NCBI GenBank assembly: GCA_014058105.1
Contig: JACGCM010001129.1
Span: forward strand, 4,227,001-4,291,000
Length of the DNA stretch: 64,000 nt
Direction: 5' to 3'
From: Kingdonia uniflora
Lineage: Eukaryota; Streptophyta; Magnoliopsida; Ranunculales; Circaeasteraceae
Below are positions 1 through 8,876 of the stretch, piece after piece. The position numbers and the translations under genes were made by a program. Position 1 is the stretch's first letter; every line of letters starts with the position of its first letter. The notes beneath the pieces were generated by a model. That model ran no database searches. It worked only from the letters and a program-made list of their open reading frames with translations, and was not told the origin of the DNA.

Positions 1-247
1 AAAATTTACAGGCTGTACACTGTTCATGATAGTTTTCGAAACTAAAGCAGTTATTCCTTCAGATCTTGACCTTCTTACTTTTGGAAGACAAGTAACAGAT
101 GAAGATAATGAACTTGGACTATTATGGAACCTCAATTGGATTAAAAAAACTCAAGATCACGCAATCGTAAACTTGAGGGGATACCTTGATGCTCTAAGAA
201 AAACATACAACAAGAAAGTGAGAAAATGAACATTCGACATCGGGGAC
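1..247 (+). pseudogene. Ty3/gypsy (Tat-like) integrase C-terminal fragment
   Basis: Seen: an open frame at 26-229 resembles the end of Ty3/gypsy integrases. It has the ETKAVIP block (usually GTEAVIP), an acidic linker, a stretch ending YNKKVR, then a stop (TGA at 226-228), after which the same frame reads TFDIGD, the start of the family's FxxGDLVL motif. Known: integrases of this lineage insert the cDNA of LTR retrotransposons. The frame breaks off at 247, exactly where an LTR begins, so this is the flank of the R0 insertion. No RT or protease lies upstream because the window starts here. The Tat assignment rests on motif style only. It is a dead fragment. Confidence 0.7.
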
Positions 248-1411
248 TGATCGATTATAAAACCGATGTCTTAAAAGACTTGCAAGCGTACGGTGTACCA
301 TTGAGTAGACATGGTAGTGGGGTCATATCCCAAGAGACTTGTGGTGCGAACTAACTATGAGCTATTGCTTTTATCCAATAACAATGAGTTTGTTTTGTTG
401 GTTTTCAAGTAAAGAAAATAAAATACTATAAAGTATGAGTTGTATGAGTCGGAGTATGATTCAAGGCTTAGATTGCACTCCACCCATTGCAACTGTGAGA
501 TAACATAAATGATTAAATTAAATTACGAGTTCCCATATCACATATCCTTGGTCGGGTATATACAATACATAAAAGTATAAAAGAGATTTGTGATTGGGAA
601 CTACCTATAAACCATCTTACTCAACCATAGTCCGGTTGTTAAGTATGGATTATATTTTCTTTTCCATGTTCCCAATTAATCTTGTTATGGTCAACAAGAT
701 AGTGATTTAGATTCGTTATTCCTCCTAATCCTATCTATGGTCAAGTATAGGAAGAAGGAATACGAATATGCATTATGTCCGAAAAAAGAAAATGTAATTA
801 CTCTAACTAAACTACACAATCTATACTAAAGCTACATTAGATAGAGCTTCTTCTAGCCTTGTCTAAGAGGTTTACCTACTTATTCCTTTGATTATTGCCA
901 TTATAACATATTATTGCAATAAAGTAAAATAACAAGAAGAGAAGAAGAAGAATTTTATTGCCCTTAAACTTTAATTTACACTCTCCAAGATAATATCCCA
1001 AATGGGTGGAAGTCCCCTCATATTTATAGAGTATAAGAGGGGTTACAAAACATCAACATAAATGTAAAATCCCCTAAACAATGCCTTTCATTATGCACAA
1101 AATATAAGAGCTTTAAAACTTCATACTTTGTGCCTTGTCCCATGCACAAAATTATATGACTTGATGATCTCCATCAATGCCTCTTCAATGCTCCTTATTG
1201 GACTTTTGGTTAACAATTGCTATGAGAATCAACTGCTGGAGTGTAAAAGACATTCTTCTTTGTTAAAAACCGTAAAAACGTATGACTTCTTTACCATGCG
1301 ACTGAATCCTGTAAATGCAAACATAAGTACAATAAGTATTACATTTAATTAATAAATGCCTAGTTTAATATAAATGTAGGAGTTGCACATGTAAATATTA
1401 GGCGTCTATCA
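248..1411 (-). repeat. LTR of the R3 Athila-like family (R0 copy, minus strand)
   Basis: A 1164-bp LTR in reverse orientation. On the minus strand it starts TGATAGACG and ends ATCGATCA, and it aligns along its whole length with the R3 LTRs at 7740-8853 and 30123/41333-42152. It has a TATA box on the minus strand (TATTTATA at 1021-1028 on plus), at the same place as in the R3 LTRs. Next to it at 1412-1425 is a purine-rich PPT (minus strand TTTTGGGGTATT), so this is a 3' LTR. The left flank is GGGAC (243-247). No partner 5' LTR was found in the window. Confidence 0.88.
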
Positions 1412-2868
1412 AATACCCCAAAACTTATATTTTGCTAGTCCTTGAGCAAAAGTAAATAAAAAATCTTTTTCCCAAGTCACGCAATTGTATTTAGCGTATG
1501 CAACAAGCCGTTAAACCCCTATGTTCCCCTGGTAGAAGAGTATTGTCTCGTGAGGGTTTACAGTGACTATACCCACAAAAGTCGATAATAATATTTTGGT
1601 AATTTTAGATTACAAATGACTTATCTCCTATCAAGTTATCCTTACTTTGTTATAACAATAAAATATTATGACAGAAAATTCCTTAAAACTTAGTATTTCC
1701 ACATTGTACCATAAAATATCATTTCCAAAATCTGAAACTTGAAATACTACATCCTTCTTAAAAAAAACTTTAAATATTTTTCTTAGCTATATCTCAGTGT
1801 AGTGAAGATAGTGTTACAACACAATACATTGTATAGGATAATTGAGTCAGTGTTTGGTTGTTTAATAGTTATTAGAATAAATTTATCGGTTAGTTCGACA
1901 AGTTCTTTAGTAAATTTGTCTTCCTGGTATTCATTTTTATACAAGCTTCTTTTCCTTTTCATACATGGTTTCTTAGTGAAGTCTCCATAACAAGGAGTTT
2001 TGGTCGACAATCCCTGCCAGTTGGCTAAGGTTTCCAAGGTTTAGTGTCCCTCCTTGACCTAGACCTAAAATTCTCACAAGTAACAGTTTTCATGCTCCCT
2101 TCACATAGTTCATTGTCATACTCGAGATTGGTGATAATTTTTCCTCTTTCAGTTCTTAATCATGCGCGTATGCCTTGCAGCGTGAAAGTTTTAAAGCAAG
2201 TTTGGATTTTCTTTTATACTTTTCAGGAATGAACTTATTCTTAGGCAGTTGTTTCCCTTGGTGCGAATTATTCCTAACATAAATGCTAAAATTTTCATAT
2301 TCTGGTCAAAAACTCTATTGAAGGTATTGGTTGCATAACAATAGTAAAGTACAAGTTTTGAAAATATACCAAGAAAATTTGAGTCTTTCGCTAATCACAT
2401 GGTAGTACATTGAGTTTAAAACATGATAAATAAATACTTTCGTGTACACTTGGTAAAATATTAAAATTTTATAGGTTTTCCAATCAACATATCATTTTGC
2501 CTAAATAAAATTAGCCTAACTATTTACCAAAAATATATCATAAATTGCTAAATAGTTATTATTTTACTTTTCATCAAAAAGTATATAAATAGTAGTTTTT
2601 TTACCCCTAAACTAAAATAAAACATTGCCCTCAATGTTTGAAAATAAAATTAAATATATGGAATGGGAAATAAAATTTAGAATTTCTCACCTGAATGTGT
2701 CTTGGGTTGCCTCCCAAGAAGTGTTTAGTTTAACCGTCTTCAGCCAAACGAATGTACCCTTAAATTAAATGTCATGATATAGGTCTAAAGGGATGCAAAG
2801 TACAAGAATTGATGAACTATCAACGTTGCAAGTTCTCCTTAAATAACTAAGAAATACCAAAATTGTCC
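1412..2868 (-). other. 3' UTR of an Athila-like element (R0)
   Basis: This non-coding stretch is colinear on the minus strand with the R3 3' UTR (23.1-24.1 kb and 29.7-30.1 kb) and with the R1 3' UTR (3336-4701). Shared landmarks are the CTTGGGAGGCAACCC block (minus, near 2700-2720), the conserved stretch around the ATTGAGGGCAATG-type sequence near 2620-2640, and the CCTCACGAGACA block near 1540. It ends in the PPT beside the LTR. The short open frames here are not supported as genes. The right border with the open frame at 2869 is an estimate. Confidence 0.75.
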
Positions 2869-3210
2869 TTATCCATGAATACAAAAATCGTAGTTCTCCT
2901 TATTTGCACATAATTGTGCTGATATAATCATGATACATAAAAATAACTCAGAGTAAAATCCCCCAGGATAAAGATTTTTCCTATTTAATTTATGGGGAAT
3001 TTCACTTTTAAGATATTTTTCAAGGTATAACCACATACACAAAAAATGTATCTTGATATTCATCATTTGCCAAAAAGTGACTTGAACGGGTAAAGTGGTG
3101 TCTATCGGGTAAAATGATGTCTTAACTTCATCGTCTTCGATATCAAAATCTGCAAATTTAAACCCAGCAGTCGCAGAAAGACCCTTGTAGAAGTATTTTC
3201 TTTCCTCCAT
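2869..3210 (-). pseudogene. Left (C-terminal) half of a reading frame split by R1
   Basis: A minus-strand frame of 113 codons, not recognised as a family. It is rich in aromatic and charged residues and has an acidic run (FADFDIEDDEV). Its first codons lie in the TSD TCCAT (3206-3210). If R1 and one TSD copy are removed, it continues in frame from the minus-strand frame whose last pre-insertion codons lie just right of 46946. The R1 insertion therefore broke a coding frame. It may be the ORF of an older transposon or a degenerate host gene; the coiled-coil style of its upstream part (47.1-48.0 kb) favours a transposon-associated protein. Confidence 0.6.
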
Positions 3211-3335
3211 TGATAAGAGGATTTTTGGGGTCCTCTAGCAAAATACCCGCTCAAAGTATGGTTGTCGAATTGTAGCATGGACGACTAAAATACAAGTTCG
3301 AGTATATTAAAAATATCATAATTATGCGCTCTTCA
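3211..3335 (-). repeat. R1 3' LTR with a large internal deletion
   Basis: A 125-bp remnant. Its first ~70 bp (TGATAAGAGG on plus) match the start of the right LTR at 45697, and its last ~55 bp (ending GCGCTCTTCA) match the last part of that LTR (ending 46945). About 1.1 kb between is missing. The PPT (minus AAGTTTGGGGGTATT) follows directly at 3336-3350. Confidence 0.85.
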
Positions 3336-4701
3336 AATACCCCCAAACTTGTTTTTTTCTCATCCCGAGTAAAATAAAATAATAGCCACTTTCGTCGGGA
3401 GTGCGATTGCATTTAGCATATGTAATAAGTCGTTAAACCCCCAAGTTTAGCATGGTGGACGAGTGTTGCCTCGTGAGGGTTTGCACTGACTATACCCACA
3501 AAAGTCAATAATGACATTTTAAACAATTTTAGAATACACATGACTCATTTCATATGAACTTATTCTTACTTAGTTGTGAAAAAAAAATATACCGATTGAA
3601 AAATACTTAAACTTCTATTCTCCTAAGTATACCAAAAAATATTTTAAGCTTATCCAAAACTAGAGGTATTACCTCAAGATCAGAAAGAGATTCAAGTATT
3701 TTCCTTTAGCTATATTTGAGTGTACAGTAAAAATAGTTTTATCTCCTAATGCGTTGTCTAGAATAATTTACTCAGTTTTTGGTAGTCTAGTTTTTACTAG
3801 AATAAATTTAAAGATCAGTTCGACAAGTGCCTTGGTCAATTCGTCTTCCAAGAATTTTACTTTTTTCTTTTCTTTTGCCAGCCTTTTCTTATTGAGTACA
3901 TTGTTTCTTTGTAAAGCCTCCGTCACAAGGAGTTTTCGGTCGACAATCCCCGCCAGTTAGCTAAGGTTGTCAAGGTGTGGTGCCTCATCATGACCTAGAC
4001 TCAGGATTCTCACAAGTAACATTTTCTTGTGCTTCTTTCACATAGTTCATGGTCAAACTCGAGATTGGTAATAATTTTTCCTCTTTCAGCTCTTAATCAT
4101 ACGAGTGGTCTTACAACGTGAAAGTTTTTAGAACACATTTGGCTTATTATTTATTCTTAGGAATAAACTTATTCTTAGCAGTTGTCTCACTTGTAGCAAA
4201 CTATTCCTAACATAAATGCTAAATTTCTCTTACACTGAGCAAAAATCTATTGAAGGTATTAATTGCAAAACTACAGTGAAGTGCATATTTTCAAAATATG
4301 CCAAACGAACTTGAATTAGTTGCTAATAAAAAATAGTACATCTAGCTTAAGATAGTCCAAAATATTCTAGTGTATACTTGGTACAATTTTAAAATTTAGG
4401 TTTTTCCATAATATTTATGTCAATGTAAAATCAGTTTAAGTGTTTGAAAATTTGTCAAAAATATATCATAAATTGTCAAAGTGTCATTATTTTATTTTTC
4501 TTCAAAAAACATTTAAAAAAATGGTTTCCTACCCCCAAACTTAAATGAAACATTGCCCTCAATGTTTGAGAGCATAAAAAATAGAGGATAAAAAATAGAA
4601 TTTCTCACCTGAATGTATCATGGGTTGCTTCCCAAGAAGTATTAAGTTTACCATCTTCATCTAGACGAATGTACCCCTAAACTTAAAATTTTCAATATGA
4701 C
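3336..4701 (-). other. R1 3' UTR
   Basis: Non-coding, and homologous on the minus strand to the R3 3' UTR (plus strand 23.1-24.1 and 29.7-30.1 kb). It shares the PPT, the CCTCACGAGG block near 3470, the minus-strand stretch around 3750-3830 that is the intact counterpart of the C2 insertion site, and the GGGAGGCAACCC-like block near 4625-4640 (here decayed). The right border is where the R2 LTR begins, at about 4702. No gene is supported here. Confidence 0.78.
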
Positions 4702-4988
4702 ATGAAGTAATAAAGAACACGTATCGGAAGCGATTTGAATTGAGAAAATAAAAGAGATTCCAAGGAAAAAACTAATAAAGAGAGAAATTTTATTGATCTT
4801 GATTGAATGCATCTCTCAACTATTACATGCCTATTTTTAATAGAGATAGAGGATTCTCATATTAGAAGGATCCTATTATTTAGACATAAACTTAACTATA
4901 AACAAAAAAAACATAGAGCTAGAGGATTCCCATATGAGAATGATCTTATTATTTAGACATAAGCTTAATCTAGAAACAAATAAAACTT
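4702..4988 (-). repeat. R2 3' LTR, truncated and fused to RT
   Basis: It matches 7698-7739 joined to 42153-42410, including GAATTGAGAAAATAAAAGAG, which is the intact form of the site that R3 hit. About 60-90 bp of the LTR start, present at 42410-42471, are missing. The LTR passes straight into RT coding DNA at about 4989 with no PPT. A deletion therefore joins mid-RT to the LTR. The minus-strand frame runs through the junction, giving a meaningless tail. Confidence 0.75.
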
Positions 4989-5683
4989 GGTGATAACTGT
5001 TTTTGAGATTAATTTTGGAGAATTTTTTTGAACCGGAGAGCATATCCAACATATCATCAAGGCAAGGAATCGGAAAACGATAACATACCGTGATTTTGTT
5101 AATAACTCGATTATCAACACATATGTGCCAAGACCCATCTTTCTTTGGGACTAGGAGTGCTGGAACCACACACGGGCTCATTGATGGACGAATAAGGCCT
5201 TTAGAAAGTATTTCTTGTACTTGCTCTTGTAAAATTGCATGGTCTTTTGGTGGCATACGGCAATGTGGTAAGTTTGGCAAACTTGCACCCGGAACAAGAT
5301 CGATGTGATGTTGAATATCTCTCATAGGAGGTAGACAATCTGGATACTCGGTCTGAAAAATGTTAGAAAATTCATGTAAAAGATCTTTAACTTCTTGTGG
5401 CATGTCATTAGGATTGGAGACATCACCTTTAGAAACAAGAGCAAAAAATAGTTTCGGCCTCTTGAACATCTTTCTCCACATCATCGAAAAGCAATAAACG
5501 CATTTTCGCGGTCGAATGTGCTTTGGGCTTCACATTGGGCTTCATAGAAGTAAACATATACTTGAGACCACCTTTTGTAAATGTGTATGTATTGTTACAT
5601 CCCTTACTATCAACATTTAAATCAAACAACCAAGGTCGTCCAAGAAGAATATGACAAACATCCATGTTAACGACATCACACAA
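4989..5683 (-). pseudogene. R2 pol: inter-domain region and N-terminal reverse transcriptase
   Basis: Seen on minus: a GRPWLFD block (in 5429-5683), then an overlapping frame (4989-5484) with [31 protein letters not shown], a [20 protein letters not shown] block, [11 protein letters not shown], and [12 protein letters not shown], where coding sequence stops. Known: these are the RT N-terminal motifs of Ty3/gypsy chromoviruses, and the usual FSKIDL catalytic Asp is Asn here. The palm with the YVDD motif, RNase H and integrase are gone. The two frames overlap and are out of phase, so a frameshift is also present. It cannot make an enzyme. Confidence 0.82.
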
Positions 5684-5761
5684 AATCTCCTCACTATATT
5701 TACCAATAGTAAATGGAACCCGACATTAATGTGTAACCATAGAAACATAAGTATCCTTGAT

Positions 5762-6105
5762 CTAATAAATAGGATAAGGATCTGGATGCAAACTAAGAGC
5801 TAAACCAAGCTTCGGAACCACTGATTTAGAAATAATATTTTCGCTCGAACCACTATCAATGATAAATTTGGCGAGTTTACCGTTAATCAAGCATTGGGAG
5901 CAAAATATATTATTGCATTGGGACGTATCTCCTTGTTGTGTATAGAGAAGTTTGCAAAAAATACAACATCGTTCATCTTCTTCGTCGCATCCATCATGAA
6001 CTTCATCAATAATATCTGACGACGACTCAAATAAAATTGGATCACAAAGAGCCAAAACGGATGGATGCTCATGAACCTCACCATCAACGATGACCTTCTC
6101 ATCAT
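5762..6105 (-). pseudogene. R2 aspartic protease region
   Basis: The minus-strand frame 6055-5762 holds CSQCLINGKLAKFIIDSGSSENIIS followed by a KLGL block, the layout of retrotransposon pepsin-like proteases. The catalytic D-S-G motif is intact (usually DSGS or DTGS). The N-terminal part (SSSDIIDEVHD, CDEEDERC) is an acidic gag-PR linker, also partly open in a second frame (6105-5887). A stop at 5762 separates it from pol. In a live element this domain would cut the Gag-Pol polyprotein. Confidence 0.75.
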
Positions 6106-6121
6106 GATGTGTTAAATTTAC

Positions 6122-7087
6122 TTAAGGGTTTGCATTGTTTTGAGATGGGCAAATGTTGGATGCATGACCATCTTGGTTACAACAATAGCAATAATTTTGT
6201 TTAGGGCGGGCATAAGGGTCGATGGGGTGTTCAAGCAAAGGTTTAGGGTCGGAGGGTTGGTTATTTTGGTATTGGTTAGGAGGGCGATTATGATGTTGTG
6301 GGAAATGGATGTTTGTGGTAAAGTTATGGGTTTGTAGAGAATTGTTTAAGTTGGATGAAGGGGCATTTATAAGGGATGTGATGGGTGTAAAATAGTTTGT
6401 TTGAGGAGATGAGGATGATGAATACCCTCGGTATTGTGGTCGCCCATTATTAGAAAATTGTTTGGCTTTATCGAGAAATTGTTTCGCTCGTTGAGCTAAC
6501 TCAATAACGATATCCATATAAGGAATATGCGACATCGACATCTTGTCTTGAATCTTAAAACGTAAACCTCCAATGAAACGACTAAGTTGCTTGACCTCGT
6601 TCTCACTCATACCATTACGTGCCGATAAATGATAAAAATCTTTAAGATATTCGACAACGGGGCGAGTACCTTGTTTTAAATTTCGAAGTTGCTCATAAAG
6701 AATTACTTCGTAGTTAGAAGGTAGAAAACGATGTCGTAGATATTTCTTCATTTGCACCCAATCACAAATAGGTAATTTTGCCTCTATATGACGACGAGCC
6801 TCAACAATACAATCCCACCAAGCGTTAGCACTACTCTTGAGCTTATATGCTACGAGCAAAGTTTTCTTTTCCTCCGAAATATGCATGTAATCAAAAAATT
6901 TCTCCACCGTAGAAAGCCAATCGAGAAAATCTTCGACATGAAGATGGCTATTAAAGGCCGGAAGATCAACCTTCATCTTGTATTCAAATTGATGGGGTTG
7001 TACTTTGTGAGGTGTAAAATATAGATCATGAATATATGAATCGGGAGGTCGCCCACGTATATCATCGACAAGAGCCATATTGTTCAT
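6122..7087 (-). pseudogene. R2 Gag (capsid and zinc knuckle), open 321 codons
   Basis: The minus-strand frame of 321 codons reads KVDLPAFNSHLHVEDFLDWL, then FFDYMHI, LVAYKLKSSANAWWD, MKKYLRHRFLPSNY, LRNLKQGTRPVVEYLKDF and a FIGGLRFKIQDKM block. This is the retrotransposon Gag capsid pattern of chromovirus-type Ty3/gypsy elements. After a Ser/Asn/Gln/Pro-rich linker comes one CCHC zinc knuckle (CYCCNQDGHASNIC: C-x2-C-x4-H-x4-C). Known: Gag builds the virus-like particle and binds RNA. The frame begins and ends at breaks (N-terminal part at 7270-7662; protease out of frame), so the element is dead though this domain is well kept. Confidence 0.85.
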
Positions 7088-7662
7088 AGATAATTCATAA
7101 TCATGGTTTTTTTGTTGGTATTGGTAACCGGGTGGGTAGTTTTGGTGGTTATTGGTCTTTTGTGGAGTGTGGTGGTGTTATATAATTTCATGTTGATGGT
7201 AGCGGTTTGGGGAAGAGTTAAAAGAGATGGATTGGTGAGGGTTGCCTAGATTATTATGGTTGTTTAAGGTTATATCAATATGGGTATTAGAAAACATTGG
7301 GTTTTTGGGTTGTAATAGTGTGGGAACAGTATTAGGGTTTTGACGGTATTGGGTTGCTTTGGTGGGGGTTTCATGGGTGTTGAGGGTGAGTGTAAGGTCG
7401 AAATTTCGAGAAGCGAAGGGTGGGGTGTATATAGGTAAAGTTGTGGATGGTGAAAAGGGTATGGAAGTAACGGGGGTTGAGAATGGTGATAGTTTACTTG
7501 TTTAGTGAGGTTGTTGATGGTTGCGGCGAGTTGTTGAACTTGTCGATTGGAAGAATCTATTTTATCCTCCAAACAATTAAGTTTTTTGGCGAACTCTTCC
7601 CTCATCACAACGTTTCCAAGATTTTTGTCTTGGGCACGGTCTTCGTTTTCGTTGTTCACCAT
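7088..7662 (-). pseudogene. R2 Gag N-terminal region with coiled coil
   Basis: The minus-strand frame 7662-7270 starts MVNNENEDRAQDKNLG and has a coiled-coil-like heptad region (EFAKKLNCLEDKIDSSNRQV, QLAATINNLTKQV), then a Pro/His/Tyr-rich low-complexity tract. Its place between the PBS and the capsid frame marks it as the Gag N-terminus, a usual arrangement in chromoviruses. The stretch 7088-7269 is low-complexity and contains the frame break. Confidence 0.65.
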
Positions 7663-7680
7663 CTTGGCACGGGCATACGA

Positions 7681-7694
7681 CTGAATCTGATACT
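7681..7694 (-). other. R2 primer-binding site, decayed (tRNA-Met type)
   Basis: On minus this reads AGTATCAGATTCAG next to the LTR end. Known: chromoviruses mostly prime from initiator tRNA-Met with TGGTATCAGAGC. The match is partial, and its position just inside the 5' LTR supports it. Confidence 0.5.
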
Positions 7695-7697
7695 ACT

Positions 7698-7739
7698 TAA
7701 TAGAGAACACGTAGCGGAAGCGATTTGAATTGAGAAAAT
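7698..7739 (-). repeat. R2 5' LTR, inner piece
   Basis: It matches 4702-4745 (AGAACACGTAGCGGAAGCG). It is cut at 7739 by R3 and continues at 42153. The last five bases, AAAAT (7735-7739), are the left copy of the R3 TSD. Confidence 0.8.
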
Positions 7740-8853
7740 TGATAGACACGTAATATTTACGTGTACAACTCCTAAATTTATACCTACCTAGTCATTTATT
7801 AAATAAATGTGATACTAATAGTGTTTTTGTTTGTATTTACAAAAATCGGTCACATGATAAACAAGTCGTACATTTTTCCAATTTTTAACGAAGAACAAGG
7901 GTGATGCACTCCAGTAATGATTCTCATTTGAAGTTGTCAACCAAAGGCACATGCATGAAAACCCATTGAAGATAATTAAATATAGATATTATTCTCATGA
8001 GTTGTAATATATATGCATGATTTTAAGCATTGTTTAGGGGATTTTATATTAATGGTGATATTTTGTAACCCTTCCTATACTCTATAAATAGGAGGGGAAT
8101 CCCACCCACGAGAGATAATCTTGGAGAGTATAAATCAAAGTTCATAGCAATAAATGTTATTTTTTCTATTGTTCTTGTCTTTTAACTTTATCGTAGTAAT
8201 ATTAGTATGACAATGATCAAAGGGATGAGTAGCTAATCTACTTAGCCAAGGCTAGATGAAGCTCCACCCAATGTAGACTTAGTGTAGATTGTGTAGCTTA
8301 GTTAGAGTAATTACTTTCTCTTTATTCCGAAATATTGCATATTCGTATTCCTTTGTCCTATGCTTGACCATAGCTAGGATTAGGAAGAATAATTAATCTA
8401 TGTAACCATCTTGTTGGACCATAACAAGATAGATTAGAAACATGGAGAAGATAACATAATCCATACTTATCAACCATACCATGGTTGAGTAAGTTGGTTT
8501 ATGGGTAGTTCCCAATTACTAAATCTCTTGTATCTTTTGATGTATTGCATATGCCCGACCAAGGATATGCGATACGGGAACGCGTAATTTACTTTAATTA
8601 ATTATGTTATCTAACGGTTACAAATAGTGGAGTGGAATCGATGCCTTGGTTTCCACTCCAATTTATTTTGTAATTTGTTTCGTTCTTCTTTTTATTTTAA
8701 AACCTACACAAACTCGTTGTTATTAGATAAAACTAGTAGCTCAAAGTATAATTCGCACCACAAGTCTCTAGGGATACGACCCCGCTTACACTTGTACTTA
8801 ATGGTACACCGTGCAGTTGCATGTCTTTTAAGACGTCGGTTTATAATCGATCA
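7740..8853 (+). repeat. R3 5' LTR
   Basis: 1114 bp, TGATAGACAC...ATCGATCA. It keeps the longer form near 7838-7875 (ACAAAAATCGGTCACATG region) that the 3' LTR has lost. The R0 LTR also has the long form, so the 3' LTR deletion is the derived state. A TATA box lies at 8083-8090, and the CCTCCTATACTCTATAAATA context is conserved in all three LTR copies. Confidence 0.93.
8083..8090 (+). promoter_or_regulatory. LTR TATA box
   Basis: TATAAATA within the R3 5' LTR, followed by a GGAGGGG tract. The same box occurs at 41382-41389 in the 3' LTR and on minus at 1021-1028 in R0. Probable core promoter of the retrotransposon transcript. Confidence 0.7.
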
Positions 8854-8859
8854 AGTTTT

Positions 8860-8876
8860 TGGCGCCGTTGCCGGGG
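8860..8876 (+). other. R3 primer-binding site (tRNA-Asp type)
   Basis: TGGCGCCGTTGCCGGGG, 17 bases complementary to the 3' end of plant tRNA-Asp (including CCA), six bases after the LTR. This is the PBS type of Athila elements. It is intact here. Confidence 0.88.

Noticed and set aside
1802..2232. Short plus and minus ORFs in R0 UTR
   Set aside because: The region aligns with non-coding 3' UTR in R1 and R3, where these frames are not conserved.
5090..5308. Plus-strand ORF opposite the R2 RT
   Set aside because: Shadow of the minus-strand RT coding sequence.
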